From Nonomuraea guangzhouensis (GTDB lineage: Bacteria; Actinomycetota; Actinomycetes; Streptosporangiales; Streptosporangiaceae), in the NCBI RefSeq assembly GCF_019396345.1, contig NZ_JAHKRM010000009.1:62001-126000 (forward strand): DNA of 64,000 nt, written 5' to 3'. Both the position numbers and the translations under genes were made by a program. Below are positions 26,120 through 34,564 of this stretch, piece after piece. Every line of letters starts with the position of its first letter. The first letter of the stretch is position 1. The notes beneath the pieces were generated by a model, which saw nothing but the letters and a program-made list of their open reading frames with translations, was not told the origin of the DNA and did no database searches.

Positions 26120-26285
26120 CGGGTGAATCGGTGTTGCGGACTCGCTTAAGGCGGGCGATGGCGCCGAGGCCGGGGAGCATCTCACCGTCGAGGATCCGCC
26201 CGATCGGGGGGTGGCTGATGCCGGCGGACACCGCCAACCCACGGGCGGTGACGGATCGGGTCAGGAGGCTGGTCCCGACGCGGCG
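26120..26285 (-). pseudogene. XRE-type HTH remnant
   Basis: The minus strand reads ARGLAVSAGISHPPIGRILD then GEMLPGLGAIARLKR, which matches the second half of an XRE/Cro helix-turn-helix (VSHPTIGRILDG-x-PDLGTIARLE). No full-length gene surrounds it. Confidence 0.45.
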
Positions 26286-26560
26286 GTCCCGGTGTCACCG
26301 CTCGGCCCCGCGCCCCTCAGTTGGTCGGGTCTCCCCTGGCGCAGGGCCAGCGCCAGGACGGCCGCGAGCCCTGCGAGGACACCGCTGACCGCCAGGTCGG
26401 TGCCGTGCCCGGCGACCAGGTTGAGTCCGGTGCCGAGCGCGATGGCGCCGGACACCCCAGCCCAGCCGGTCAGCGCGACCACCTGCTCCGGCCCTCTCGA
26501 CCACGGCATCCTCGCGCCCACGACGCCGGTGGGCACCGCGTGCGGGCAGACGAGTGTCAT
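26261..26560 (-). CDS. Possible small membrane protein
   Basis: A 99-codon minus-strand frame with two hydrophobic segments (VVALTGWAGVSGAIALGTGL and GVLAGLAAVLALAL). The C-terminal end runs over the XRE remnant, so the 3' end may be degenerate. No ribosome site is obvious and no family is recognised. It could be the tail of a larger lost membrane protein. The stretch 26561-26703 shows nothing further. Confidence 0.35.
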   Translation of the reverse strand: MTLVCPHAVPTGVVGARMPWSRGPEQVVALTGWAGVSGAIALGTGLNLVAGHGTDLAVSGVLAGLAAVLALALRQGRPDQLRGAGPSGDTGTAASGPAS

Positions 26561-26703
26561 CTTCGCAGGTCACAGGAAGCTCGTCAGCCCCGGCGCCTCG
26601 CGGGCGCTCCTGCGCAGCACCGCCGGTCGACGTGCCGGGTCGGGGCGGTAGGCCGGCTGGACGGTAAGAGACAGGATCAGAGCAGCAGGACGTCGCCGCG
26701 GCG

Positions 26704-26747
26704 TTGGAGTTGTTCGGAACCCGAGTGTTGTCCTCGGTCGCTTTCAA
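26704..26747 (+). pseudogene. 5' part of the gene split by the Tn3-family transposon
   Basis: TTG start at 26704 reads MELFGTRVLSSVAF and stops at the transposon. Joined to the right flank across one copy of TTCAA it continues in frame as FKTGGLRLVFDSGLHLNVEP. The product looks like a small beta-strand protein of the DUF6188 type (uncertain). Confidence 0.55.
26743..26747. repeat. Target-site duplication, left copy (TTCAA)
   Basis: TTCAA directly abuts the left inverted repeat and is matched by TTCAA at 39366-39370. Five-bp duplications are the rule for Tn3-family insertion. Confidence 0.75.
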
Positions 26748-26780
26748 GGGGGGCAGACCAAGTACGAGAGAAAGGGATAG
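26748..26780 (+). repeat. Terminal inverted repeat, left
   Basis: GGGGGGCAGACCAAGTACG followed by AGAGAAAGGGATAG. Matches the right end except at the outermost base and three internal positions. Confidence 0.75.
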
Positions 26781-27010
26781 TCATGTCGCTGACCAGGGCG
26801 ATCACACGGCCCCACCCAGCGTGCCGCATGGCTCGCCAGCACGTTGGCCACCGGCGCCAGCGCCTGGCAGATGGTTACCCCCAGACCCGACACAGAGCGC
26901 CACCCGCGCCTTACACCGCACCGGGGCAACGACGTTCGGGAACCTGGTGCCCACCGAGCCGTCCCGGCTGGGGACGGTCAAAAGGCAACGGGGGTCCACC
27001 GTCGTCTTGG
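26781..27010. other. No gene seen (transposon left end)
   Basis: Between the left repeat and the reductase pseudogene only short non-conserved frames exist. An ATG at 26783 follows AAAGGGA, but the frame is arginine/proline-rich and I do not accept it as a gene. Confidence 0.4.
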
Positions 27011-27755
27011 TCAATGGGTGATCACGATCTTGCCGTTGGCCTTGCCCTGCTCGACGTAGGCGAGGGCGTCGAGGTTTCGTCGAAGTCGAAGGTGCGGTCG
27101 AGCACGGGGCGCAGCGTGCCGGCGTCATACAGGGCTGCCAAGGCCTTGAGCTGGGCACCGTCGGCGCGCATGAAGAAGAACGAGTACCGGATGCCCAGTC
27201 GCTTCGCCCGGCTGCGGAGCTTGCGGCTCAGCACGGCCATGACCGGCTTGAGGAGCGGCTGGCCGAGCTGCGCGGCGAAGGCCGGGTCGGGTGGGCCGAC
27301 CACGCTAATGGCCAGTCCGCCGGGCTTCAGGACCGTCAGCGACTTCTTCAGGCTGGCCGGGCCCAAGCGAGTCGAGGACGACGTCGTAGCCGTTGAGGAC
27401 GTCGGCGAAGTCGGTCGTGGTGTAGTCGATGGCTTCGTCGGCGCCGAGGTCTCGGACCTTGTCGATGTCGCGGGTGTGGGCGGTGGTGGCGACGTACGCG
27501 CCGAGGTGCTTGGCGAGTTGGATGGCGGTCGAGCCGAGGCCGCCGGCGCCGGCGTGCACCAGCATCTTCTGTCCGGGGCGGACGTCGGCGAGGTCGACGA
27601 GGCTCTGCTGAGCGGCGAGCGCCACCAGGGGTACGGCGGCGGCCTCGGCGAAGGAGAGCGAGGAGGGCTTGATCGCGACGTCGTCGGCGTCGATCGCGAT
27701 CGACTCGGCGAAGGTGCCGATCCGCAGGTCACGTGGTCGTGCGTAGATCTCGTCG
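27011..27755 (-). pseudogene. Quinone-reductase-like MDR gene, truncated and frameshifted
   Basis: The minus strand reads DEIYARPRDLRIGTFAES, then VRPGQKMLVHAGAGGLGSTA (cofactor motif) and DKVRDLGADEAIDYT. A frameshift near 27366 moves the rest (KKSLTVLKPGGLAISVVG, DGAQLKALAALYDAG) to another frame, and a second near 27082 moves the last part (LDALAYVEQGKANGKIVITH) again. The first about 80 residues of the family are missing. The intact protein would be an NADPH:quinone reductase of the MDR family. It is the first cargo gene of the transposon and is dead. Confidence 0.8.
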
Positions 27756-27794
27756 CGAAGTCGGCCCCGCCCTGGTCGCGCGGGAATAAAGATC

Positions 27795-28138
27795 GTGGCT
27801 ATGAGTGAGCCTTACCCGGACGAGCTGGTCGACGCGGTGGACCTGTATGTCGATGTCCAGCAGGTTCTGCTCCTTCCTGCAAACGCGGTCCGAGTTGGCG
27901 GAGCGGCGGCCGAAGTACCACCGTCTGCTGCTGCGAGGCGTTCGGCGACTGACCGCGCAGTTCAAGCCCGGCGACCCCGCGCATGCGGTGGAGCAACTCG
28001 ACTGGAGGCGGGCGCAGTTCCTCGCCAACCGCCCAGACGACCGCCCGGCGGCGCGTGAACCTACGGGCTGTGCCGCCGCGGCGTCGAAGGGGGCCGACCG
28101 GATCAGGTGCCTGTGCGGCGAGGCCGGCCGTGCCCTTC
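27795..28138 (+). other. Possible gene fragment, unrecognised
   Basis: Two overlapping frames carry protein-like text: MSEPYPDELVDAVDLYVDVQ in one, and after a possible frameshift SELAERRPKYHRLLLRGVRR then AVEQLDWRRAQFLANRPDDR. They may be parts of one broken gene. No family recognised. Confidence 0.25.
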
Positions 28139-28762
28139 TCAGCGGTGGTGCGGGCGGGGCAACAAGGCGAACGCGCTCTCCGCTATCGAGGTCAGGCGGG
28201 CGGGGCTGTGGCCGTACGCGCCGACGACATCGGTCCCGCGGATGATGGTCAGCAGAAGGTAGGCGAGGTCGTCGGGATCCGCGTCGGGGTCGATGTCGCC
28301 GTTGCGCTGGGCCGCTCGCACACACTCGGCCACCGCCGTCCGGACCACGGAGAAGCACTCCTTGGCCAGGCGTTTCACCTCGGGGTCGGAGGCGCCGACC
28401 TCCAAGGCCATCTTAGCGGCGAAGCAGGCCGCCCCCGCCCGGTCAGGGGCGGGGGGTACGTCGGCGGCGAGTGGCACCCCATGGACGGCGCGGAGCAAGT
28501 ACTGGTGCAGTCGTTCCAGGGCACCCTCGTCCGGTCCGGCGAGCATCTTCCGCGGCCCCTGGCTCAGCCGGGCGAAGTAGCCGGTCATCGCCTCCAGCAG
28601 CACGCCGTGCTTGCCGTCGAACGCGGCGTAGAGGCTGCCGCGGCCCAGGCCGGTAGCAGAGCTGATGTCGTCGACACTCGTGCCGTTGTAGCCAGAGGCG
28701 CGGAACTGCCGCTCGGCGGCATGCAGGACGTGGTCGCGGTCGAAGCTTCGTGGTCTCGCCAT
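28139..28762 (-). CDS. TetR-family regulator (transposon cargo)
   Basis: 207 residues from ATG 28762. N-terminal HTH: MARPRSFDRDHVLHAAERQF, then YNGTSVDDISSATGLGRGSL and YAAFDGKHGVLL. The C-terminal half has the cysteine/alanine pattern (AGAACFAAKMALEVG) of the AcrR/TetR_C_16-like group. It is divergent from the SDR gene. The 65-bp promoter/operator between them is repeated before the TrxR-like gene at 33297, so this protein is the likely repressor of both, probably sensing an electrophile or thiol stress (inference). Confidence 0.88.
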   Translation of the reverse strand: MARPRSFDRDHVLHAAERQFRASGYNGTSVDDISSATGLGRGSLYAAFDGKHGVLLEAMTGYFARLSQGPRKMLAGPDEGALERLHQYLLRAVHGVPLAADVPPAPDRAGAACFAAKMALEVGASDPEVKRLAKECFSVVRTAVAECVRAAQRNGDIDPDADPDDLAYLLLTIIRGTDVVGAYGHSPARLTSIAESAFALLPRPHHR

Positions 28763-28785
28763 ACACCGAAGGTAATGCCGACCCG

Positions 28786-28850
28786 CCGTACTTGACAACT
28801 CAGTACAGAACCGCCTAGGTTTCTGACTGTTCAGTACACAATCGTCCTGG
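28786..28850 (+). promoter_or_regulatory. Promoter/operator, copy 1 of a duplicated control region
   Basis: TTGACA (28792-28797) and CTAGGT/TAGGTT about 17-18 nt on form a rightward promoter for the SDR. Within it, TCAGTACA occurs twice (28799-28806 region and 28831-28838) and CAGAACC...GGTTTCTG is an imperfect dyad. Nearly the same 65 bp recurs at 33161-33226. Probable binding site of the adjacent TetR. Confidence 0.7.
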
Positions 28851-28900
28851 CGACCCCGCACTGGGCACGACGAAGTCATGCCGCAACCGAAGGAACCACC

Positions 28901-29716
28901 ATGCAGACAGCTCCCCCAGTGGCCCTTGTGACAGGCGCCTCCTCCGGAATCGGGCGGGCGGCAGCGCTCGCCCTCGTGGACGCCGGCTTCGCGGTGGTCG
29001 GCACGAGCCGCAACGCGGCGAACGCCGGGCCGCAGGCCGGGGTGACGTTCCTCGATCTCGACGTGGCCAGCGACGAGTCGGTCCGCTCCCTGGTCGAGGA
29101 GGTGATCGAGCGGTTCGGTCGGATCGACGTCCTGGTCAACAACGCAGGCGTGGGCGCGGTCGGCGCCGGCGAGGAGAGCTCGATCACCCAGGCCAAGGAG
29201 GTCTTCGACATCAACGTCTTCGGTCTGATGCGGATGACCAACGCAGTGCTGCCCCACATGCGCGCCCAGGGCAGTGGCCGCGTGGTCAACGTCTCTTCGG
29301 TACTCGGTCTGATCCCAGCGCCCTTCATGGCCGTCTACGCCGCCGCCAAGCATGCGGTCGAGGGCTACTCCGAGTCCGTCGACCACGAGCTTCGCGAGCA
29401 CGGCGTCCGGATGCTGCTGATCGAGCCGGCCTACACAAGCACGAGTTTCGAGGCGAGCAGCATGGCACCCGACTCGCCCCTGCCGGTCTACGCCGCGCAG
29501 CGGGAGATCGCCCGAGACGTGCTGGCCACCGCCGTGCGCACCGCCGACGACCCGGACGTTGTCGCGAAGGTGATCGTCGCGGCCTCCACCGACTCCAAGC
29601 CCAAGCTCCGCTACACCGCCGGCTCGATGGCCGCACGCGTCAGCCTCCTGCGCCGGATCGTGCCCTCGCGCGCCTTCGACAACCAAATCCGCAAGCTCAA
29701 CCGGCTGGCCGGCTGA
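28901..29716 (+). CDS. SDR-family oxidoreductase
   Basis: 271 residues from ATG 28901, with AAGGA 8 nt upstream. Classical short-chain dehydrogenase: TGASSGIG cofactor motif (11-18), NNAG (80-83), catalytic Ser 132/133, Y146 and K150 (YAAAK). The C-terminal tail ends in a basic IRKLNRLAG. These enzymes reduce or oxidise carbonyl/hydroxyl groups with NAD(P)H; substrate unknown. It is under the duplicated TetR-type promoter and is followed 108 bp later by the epoxide-hydrolase-like gene. Confidence 0.9.
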   Translation: MQTAPPVALVTGASSGIGRAAALALVDAGFAVVGTSRNAANAGPQAGVTFLDLDVASDESVRSLVEEVIERFGRIDVLVNNAGVGAVGAGEESSITQAKEVFDINVFGLMRMTNAVLPHMRAQGSGRVVNVSSVLGLIPAPFMAVYAAAKHAVEGYSESVDHELREHGVRMLLIEPAYTSTSFEASSMAPDSPLPVYAAQREIARDVLATAVRTADDPDVVAKVIVAASTDSKPKLRYTAGSMAARVSLLRRIVPSRAFDNQIRKLNRLAG

Positions 29717-29824
29717 CCGCGCAGGACACCCGGCGCCTGAGCAGACGCCCATGTCCAAAACCAGAGACACCGAAGCCAGCATCAGCATCTGTCGTCCGAC
29801 CGCTCGTGGAGAAGGCTGACACAC

Positions 29825-30667
29825 ATGGAGTTCGAACGCGTCGCCTTCGACCTGCCACACGGCACCTTTCACGCGCTGCAGGGTGGTGATCCCGATGGTC
29901 AACCGACGCTCGTCTTGCACGGCTTCCCGGACCATCCGCCGACCGCGACGCCCTTCCTCGCCGAGCTCGGCCGCCGCGGACGTCACGTCGTCGCACCCTG
30001 GCTTCGCGGTTACGCGCCGTCCCCAACCGCGGGGCCGTTCGACCTCGCAGCCCTCACCAGCGACGTGCTCGCGCTGATCGACCGCTGGTCTCCCGGGCGA
30101 GCCGTGGAGTTGATCGGTCACGACTGGGGCGCCGCGATCACATACCATACCTGCGTCACCGCGCCGGAGCGGATCGAACGCGCGGTCACGCTCGCATTCC
30201 CCCACCCACTCACGTTCCTGAGCTGGCCGCGCCCCGCTCAGCTACGCCGAAGCTGGTACATGGGGCTCTTTCAACTGCCGGGAAGCGGCTTGATGGTCGC
30301 CGCCCGCGATCTCGCCCTCATCGACCGCCTCTGGCGTCAGTGGTCGCCCGGCCTCTCGCTCGATCCGGCTCTGCAGGCGGAGCTACACGAGCACCTGCGG
30401 GCGAGCATGCCCGCGCCCATCAAGTACTACCGGGCGATGCTGCGACCCGGCATGCTTGGGGCGACGCGCCGCCTGTCTCAGCCGATCACGGTGCCCCTGC
30501 TGCAGCTCCACGGTGCCGACGACGGCTGCATCCTCCCCCCGCAGGTCGACGACCGACATCGGTTCGCCGCCCCGCACGCGCTGGAGGTCGTCCCCGACGT
30601 CGGTCACTTCCTGCACATCGAGGCCCCCGAGGCGATCGCGGAACGGATCGCGGCATGGGCCCAGTAG
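29825..30667 (+). CDS. Alpha/beta hydrolase, epoxide hydrolase-like
   Basis: 280 residues from ATG 29825. HGFPDHPPT gives the oxyanion-hole region; the nucleophile elbow is G-H-D-W-G (D100), an Asp as in epoxide hydrolases and haloalkane dehalogenases; the His is in VPDVGHFLHIEAPEAI near the C-terminus. A cap domain follows the elbow (FPHPLTFLSWPRPAQ). Likely opens epoxides or dehalogenates; cytoplasmic. It lies 108 bp after the SDR in the transposon cargo and may share its transcript. Confidence 0.85.
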   Translation: MEFERVAFDLPHGTFHALQGGDPDGQPTLVLHGFPDHPPTATPFLAELGRRGRHVVAPWLRGYAPSPTAGPFDLAALTSDVLALIDRWSPGRAVELIGHDWGAAITYHTCVTAPERIERAVTLAFPHPLTFLSWPRPAQLRRSWYMGLFQLPGSGLMVAARDLALIDRLWRQWSPGLSLDPALQAELHEHLRASMPAPIKYYRAMLRPGMLGATRRLSQPITVPLLQLHGADDGCILPPQVDDRHRFAAPHALEVVPDVGHFLHIEAPEAIAERIAAWAQ

Positions 30668-30789
30668 CGGATCACTCGACCCTCGCGGCGAGACCACCGG
30701 GATCGGTGGCGCGCGGCGGACTCTGACATGGCGTTGCTGCCGACGGCGGGAGGGGGCGGATCTCCGCCCGATGACCAGCGATGCAACCT

Positions 30790-31129
30790 TCAACCCGCTC
30801 GGTCAGAACCGTCAGGTAAACGCTGCTCGTCGATGACGGCGACCATCCGCCGTTGCAGAGGTCGAGCTCCCCGAAGAAAGTTGTGGCCGCCTTCAGAATC
30901 GCGTCCTCACGCAGCCGACGGTTCTCCTCGTTCTCCTCGATCGTGACACCGGGCGCCTCGCCGCCGTCAATCTCGGCCTGGGCGACCCAGCGCCACAACG
31001 ACTTCTGCCTACCGCGACCTTCTTGGACACCGCCAGCACCGCCACGGTATGTGGTCGGGTACTCGGCACGGTGCTACAGCACCAGCCGGACAGCTCGGGC
31101 CCCAGCTCGGGATCCAACCGCTTCGGCAT
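30790..31129 (-). pseudogene. IS3-family transposase remnant (orfA and start of orfB)
   Basis: Starting from MPKRLDPEL (ATG 31129), the minus strand has pieces of IS3 OrfA in shifting frames: TVAVLAVSKKVAVGR, then LWRWVAQAEIDGGEAPGVT and EENRRLREDAILKAATTFFG. A short orfB-like piece (MVAVIDEQ) follows. Several frameshifts make it inactive. It interrupts the transposon cargo between the hydrolase and the cNMP/TrxR gene. From 31130 to 31333 nothing is recognisable. Confidence 0.75.
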
Positions 31130-31333
31130 GACATGCATCCCTTCCAACTCAGAAAGAATGCGGCATCAAACCGGCAAGGCCCCGCGAGGAGCATCGACTG
31201 CTCCTGGATGCGATCCGGCGCTGGGGCCCGGTGGACGTCGAGCGCGATTGCGCTCCGGTCGCATCCGCCGGACCGGGGTCGAGCTGACCCGGCATCCGGA
31301 GCTGTTCAACCATGGCTCGCCGTAAGGCTCGGG

Positions 31334-32977
31334 TCAGAACGTCCTTCTGCTAGCGAGGTAGGCGTGGACTGCGGAGATGACCACGGATCCCTCGCCGACG
31401 GCCGATGCCACCCGCTTGACGGAGTCTGCGCGTACGTCACCGACGGCGAACAGCCCGGGTATCGAGGTGGCGAAGCTGTCGTGGGTGAGCACGAAACCCT
31501 TGGCGTCGAGGTCGACGCCGATGTCGTGCAGCCAGGGCGTGCAGGGGTCCGCGCCGATCATCAGGAACAGTGCGGCCGCGTCGAGTCGTACGTCCCGGTC
31601 GCGGGCGCGGTCGTGCCAGGTCAGCCCGCTGAGCCGGCTGCTGCCATGGACGGAGGTCAGTTCGCAGCGAGGGTGCACGGTGATCCGCTCGTGGTGGGTC
31701 AGGCGCTGCGCCAGGTAGTTCGACATGGTGTCGCGCAGGTCATCGCGGCGGATCAGGACGTGGACGTGGCCGGCGTTCCGCGCGAGAAACAGGGCCGCCT
31801 GGCCGGCGGAGTTGGCGCCCCCGACCACGACGGCGTTCCGCCCGGAGACCTGGTTGGCCTCCAGTTGGCTTGCGGCGTAGTAGACGCCACGGCCCTCCAG
31901 GTCGGCCAGGCCAGGCAGGTCCAGGCGCCGGTAGCGCACGCCGCTGGCGATGATCACCGCTGAGGCGAGGACGTCGTGCTCGTCGTCGAGCCGCACCCGA
32001 AACCCGTCGGGCACCTCCGACAGCCCAGTGACTGAGCGGGGTGATAGAAGCCTGGTCCCGAACTTGACCGCCTGCAGCATCGCGGCCCGTGCCAGTTCAA
32101 CCCCGGACACGCCGCGGTAGAAGCCGAGGTAGTTCTCGATCCGCGACGAGCTGCCGGCCTGGCCGCCGATGGCGACGTCCTCGACGACGACCACGTCCAG
32201 TCCCTCCGACGCCCCGTACACGGCAGCGGCCAGCCCCGCCGGTCCGGCGCCCACCACCAGCAGGTCACACCGGGAATCGTCGGCGATGCCCCACAGGTCG
32301 ATTCCCAGCGCGGTTGCCAGGTCACGCGTGGTAGGCGCCGTCATGACGCGGCGCTGTGCCGTGACAACGGCCGTACCGGTCTCGGGCAAGGCACAGGTCT
32401 GCGCCAGCTCCGACCACGCCGACGGGTTCGAGCGCAGCACCGTCCGGTAGGGAATCTGGTTGCGTTCAGCGAAGTCCTGGAGGCGGTGCAGGTCGCGGTC
32501 GTCGTCTCCGGCCAGTACCAGACCACCCTCGCCCTTCCTGCTCAGGAAGCGCCGCCGGGCGTCCAAAGCGGACAGCAGGACATCGCTCAGCTCCCCCGAG
32601 ATCTCCACCAGCCGGCGCAGTTCCTCCACCCGAACCCGCAGGACCGCGGTGTCTTCCATGGCCACGCCCTGGAAGACGGCGCGTTGTCCCATCAGCATGC
32701 CCAGCTCGCCGACGAAGTCACCGGCCTCGATCACGAAGACGACCCGGTCCTCCCGGCGGTCCACGAGGAGCACGCCACCGGTCAGCACGAGGTGCAAGTC
32801 GGTGGGATCACCGGCGTCCCACAGCAACTCGCCGGGCGCGGGGTGCAGTTCCTCACCGGATGACCGCAACAGGTCCAGGGCTTGTTGGCTCAACACCGGC
32901 CAGGCCACCTCATCGACCTCGCCCAGCCGACGGGACGAGTAATGGGTCAGCTCGTCCGGCACGGGGATGATGCTCAT
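31334..32977 (-). CDS. Cyclic-nucleotide-binding-domain / thioredoxin reductase-like flavoprotein
   Basis: 547 residues from ATG 32977, preceded by GGGAGAAGC. A cNMP-binding fold spans about 30-140 (GDPTDLHLVLTGGVLLVDRR, GDFVGELGML). A degenerate thioredoxin-like segment follows (150-215). From about 240 comes a TrxR-type FAD/NAD(P) domain (VVGAGPAGLAAAVYG; second Rossmann VVVGGANSAGQAALFLA; final GDVRADSVKRVASAVGEG). The redox CxxC of true thioredoxin reductases is replaced (GVYYAASQLEA), as is usual in this fusion family. Probably a redox or signalling flavoprotein whose partner is unknown. Divergent from the second flavoprotein gene at 33297. Confidence 0.88.
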   Translation of the reverse strand: MSIIPVPDELTHYSSRRLGEVDEVAWPVLSQQALDLLRSSGEELHPAPGELLWDAGDPTDLHLVLTGGVLLVDRREDRVVFVIEAGDFVGELGMLMGQRAVFQGVAMEDTAVLRVRVEELRRLVEISGELSDVLLSALDARRRFLSRKGEGGLVLAGDDDRDLHRLQDFAERNQIPYRTVLRSNPSAWSELAQTCALPETGTAVVTAQRRVMTAPTTRDLATALGIDLWGIADDSRCDLLVVGAGPAGLAAAVYGASEGLDVVVVEDVAIGGQAGSSSRIENYLGFYRGVSGVELARAAMLQAVKFGTRLLSPRSVTGLSEVPDGFRVRLDDEHDVLASAVIIASGVRYRRLDLPGLADLEGRGVYYAASQLEANQVSGRNAVVVGGANSAGQAALFLARNAGHVHVLIRRDDLRDTMSNYLAQRLTHHERITVHPRCELTSVHGSSRLSGLTWHDRARDRDVRLDAAALFLMIGADPCTPWLHDIGVDLDAKGFVLTHDSFATSIPGLFAVGDVRADSVKRVASAVGEGSVVISAVHAYLASRRTF

Positions 32978-33160
32978 GCTTCTCCCTTGTCTGGCAGGCG
33001 AATCACTCCGGTCACGATTCTTCTCCGCTCGTTTTGCCGGCGTCGGCCCCGACTTCCGTTTCCCTGGGCTCAACTCTCGCCACGGCCATCGCCGCCGTGC
33101 CCAACCACCACAGCGAGCGTCCTTCGTGGACCTGACCAGTCTGATCGTATGGCCGACCTG

Positions 33161-33226
33161 CCGTACTTTGACAAGTCAGTACAGAACCGCATAGGTTTCT
33201 GACAGTTCAGTACACAACCGTCCTGG
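33161..33226 (+). promoter_or_regulatory. Promoter/operator, copy 2 of the duplicated control region
   Basis: Nearly identical to 28786-28850: TTGACA (33168-33173), ATAGGT about 17 nt later, the twin TCAGTACA elements and the CAGAACC...GGTTTCTG dyad. It differs by one inserted T and a few substitutions. It drives the flavoprotein at 33297 and is probably bound by the TetR at 28139-28762. The remainder of 32978-33296 shows no gene. Confidence 0.7.
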
Positions 33227-33296
33227 GCTCGCCGGACCGGCTTGGTCCGGGCTTGCGGGACCGTGATGCCGCGAAGGCGGCTTGGAGGTTGAACTC

Positions 33297-34331
33297 ATGA
33301 CACAGGTGGCCCAGCCGCTCTTCGGCGAGGACTCCGCGAGCGATGCGCTGGCCGAGGGGACCGTCGACGTGGTGGTGATCGGCGGGGGCGCCGCGGGGCT
33401 GAACGGTGCGCTGATCCTCGCCCGTTCCCGCCGCTCGGTCGTCGTGATCGACAGTGGCTCCCCGCGCAACGCGCCCGCGGAGGCCGTGCACGGCTTCATC
33501 GTCTTCGACGGCACTCCGCCGTCGGAGATCCTTCGACGGGGCCGCGAGCAGGTGCGCCAGTACGGCGGACGCGTCGTCCAGGGCGAGGTGGTCTCGGCCG
33601 AGCCTGCCGCTCCGTCGGCGGACGGGGACCTGCGGTTCACCGTCACCCTGGCCGACGGCCGCAGCGTCACCGCTCGCCGCATCCTGGTGGCCACCGGCCT
33701 CACGGATGTGCTGCCGGAGGTGCCCGGGCTCGCCGAGCACTGGGGGCACAGCGTGGTGCACTGCCCGTTCTGCCACGGCTGGGAGGTGCGCGATGAACCC
33801 ATCGGTGTCCTCGCCACCGGCCCGGCCTCCATCGGCCACGCATTGCTGTTCCGTCAGCTGACCGAGGACCTGACCTACTTCACCCACGGCACCGACCTGG
33901 ACGAAGACAGCCGCGCCCGTTTCGCCGCCCGTGGCATCCGCGTCATCGACACCCCGGTCACCGAGGTCGTCAACGACACCGGCGGTGCCCTCGCCGGGGT
34001 GCGCCTGGTCGATGGTCAGGTCGTGGCCCGCCGCGTCCTCGCGGTCGGCCCGCGGATGCAGGCCCGCACCCAGGGCCTGGAAGGTCTGGGCCTGCCGGTG
34101 CAGGACCTGCCGAACATGGCCCGCGGTTTCGCCTCCGGCGCGGCCGGCATCACCGAGGTGCCGGGTGTGTGGGTGGCCGGCAACGCCACCGATCCGGTCG
34201 CCCAGGTCGGAGCCTCCGCAGCGGCCGGCGCGCTGGCCGGCGCCGACATCAACAAGGTGCTGGCCATCGCGGACACCGACGCGGCCCTGCAGGGGATCGT
34301 CGAGGTAGGCCCAAAAGGGGCCACGGGATGA
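33297..34331 (+). CDS. Thioredoxin reductase-like NAD(P)/FAD oxidoreductase
   Basis: 344 residues from ATG 33297 with GGAGG 9 nt upstream. FAD motif VVIGGGAAGLNGALILARSR (27-46); redox-active CxxC in HCPFCHG (C156, C159); terminal FAD-binding GVWVAGNATDPVAQVGASAA. The second GxGxxG for NADPH is degenerate (GVLATGPASIGHA), as in ferredoxin-independent TrxR-like families such as DDOR/GliT-type enzymes. GliT and HlmI are disulfide-forming relatives; that is one possible role. It is under copy 2 of the TetR-type promoter. Confidence 0.87.
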   Translation: MTQVAQPLFGEDSASDALAEGTVDVVVIGGGAAGLNGALILARSRRSVVVIDSGSPRNAPAEAVHGFIVFDGTPPSEILRRGREQVRQYGGRVVQGEVVSAEPAAPSADGDLRFTVTLADGRSVTARRILVATGLTDVLPEVPGLAEHWGHSVVHCPFCHGWEVRDEPIGVLATGPASIGHALLFRQLTEDLTYFTHGTDLDEDSRARFAARGIRVIDTPVTEVVNDTGGALAGVRLVDGQVVARRVLAVGPRMQARTQGLEGLGLPVQDLPNMARGFASGAAGITEVPGVWVAGNATDPVAQVGASAAAGALAGADINKVLAIADTDAALQGIVEVGPKGATG

Positions 34332-34386
34332 TCTTGAAGCCCTGAGATCTCAGCCCGTCACCCGCTCGCCTCACCTTCGTTGGCGA

Positions 34387-34427
34387 GGAACCGATCTGTT
34401 TTCCCAGGTGGAAACCGATCAGTTTCC
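34387..34427 (+). promoter_or_regulatory. Paired operator upstream of the FAD monooxygenase
   Basis: GGAACCGATCTGTTTTCC (from 34387) and GGAAACCGATCAGTTTCC (34410-34427) are two copies of one palindromic element; the second has perfect 6-nt arms GGAAAC/GTTTCC. They precede the monooxygenase gene by about 140 bp and probably bind a repressor. Later in the gap (34455-34525) a frame reads QQERPAEVNATLLGFLARL, a likely C-terminal scrap of an alpha/beta hydrolase. Confidence 0.5.
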
Positions 34428-34564
34428 AGACGGTTTTCAGCCATGCCCAGCAAGCAAGCAGCAGGAGCGTCCCGCCGAGGTCAACGCCACACTCCTCGGC
34501 TTCCTCGCCCGCCTCGACGTCTCCACATCCTCGGCTTCCCCAACGGCCGACCCATCCCAATCAG

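Noticed and set aside
26783..27010. Short ORF with AAAGGGA before ATG in the transposon left end
   Set aside because: The ribosome-site-like bases are part of the terminal repeat and the product is Arg/Pro-rich without similarity.
31049..31963. Plus-strand 304-codon ORF opposite the cNMP/TrxR gene
   Set aside because: Antisense to a clear flavoprotein gene and without recognisable domains.
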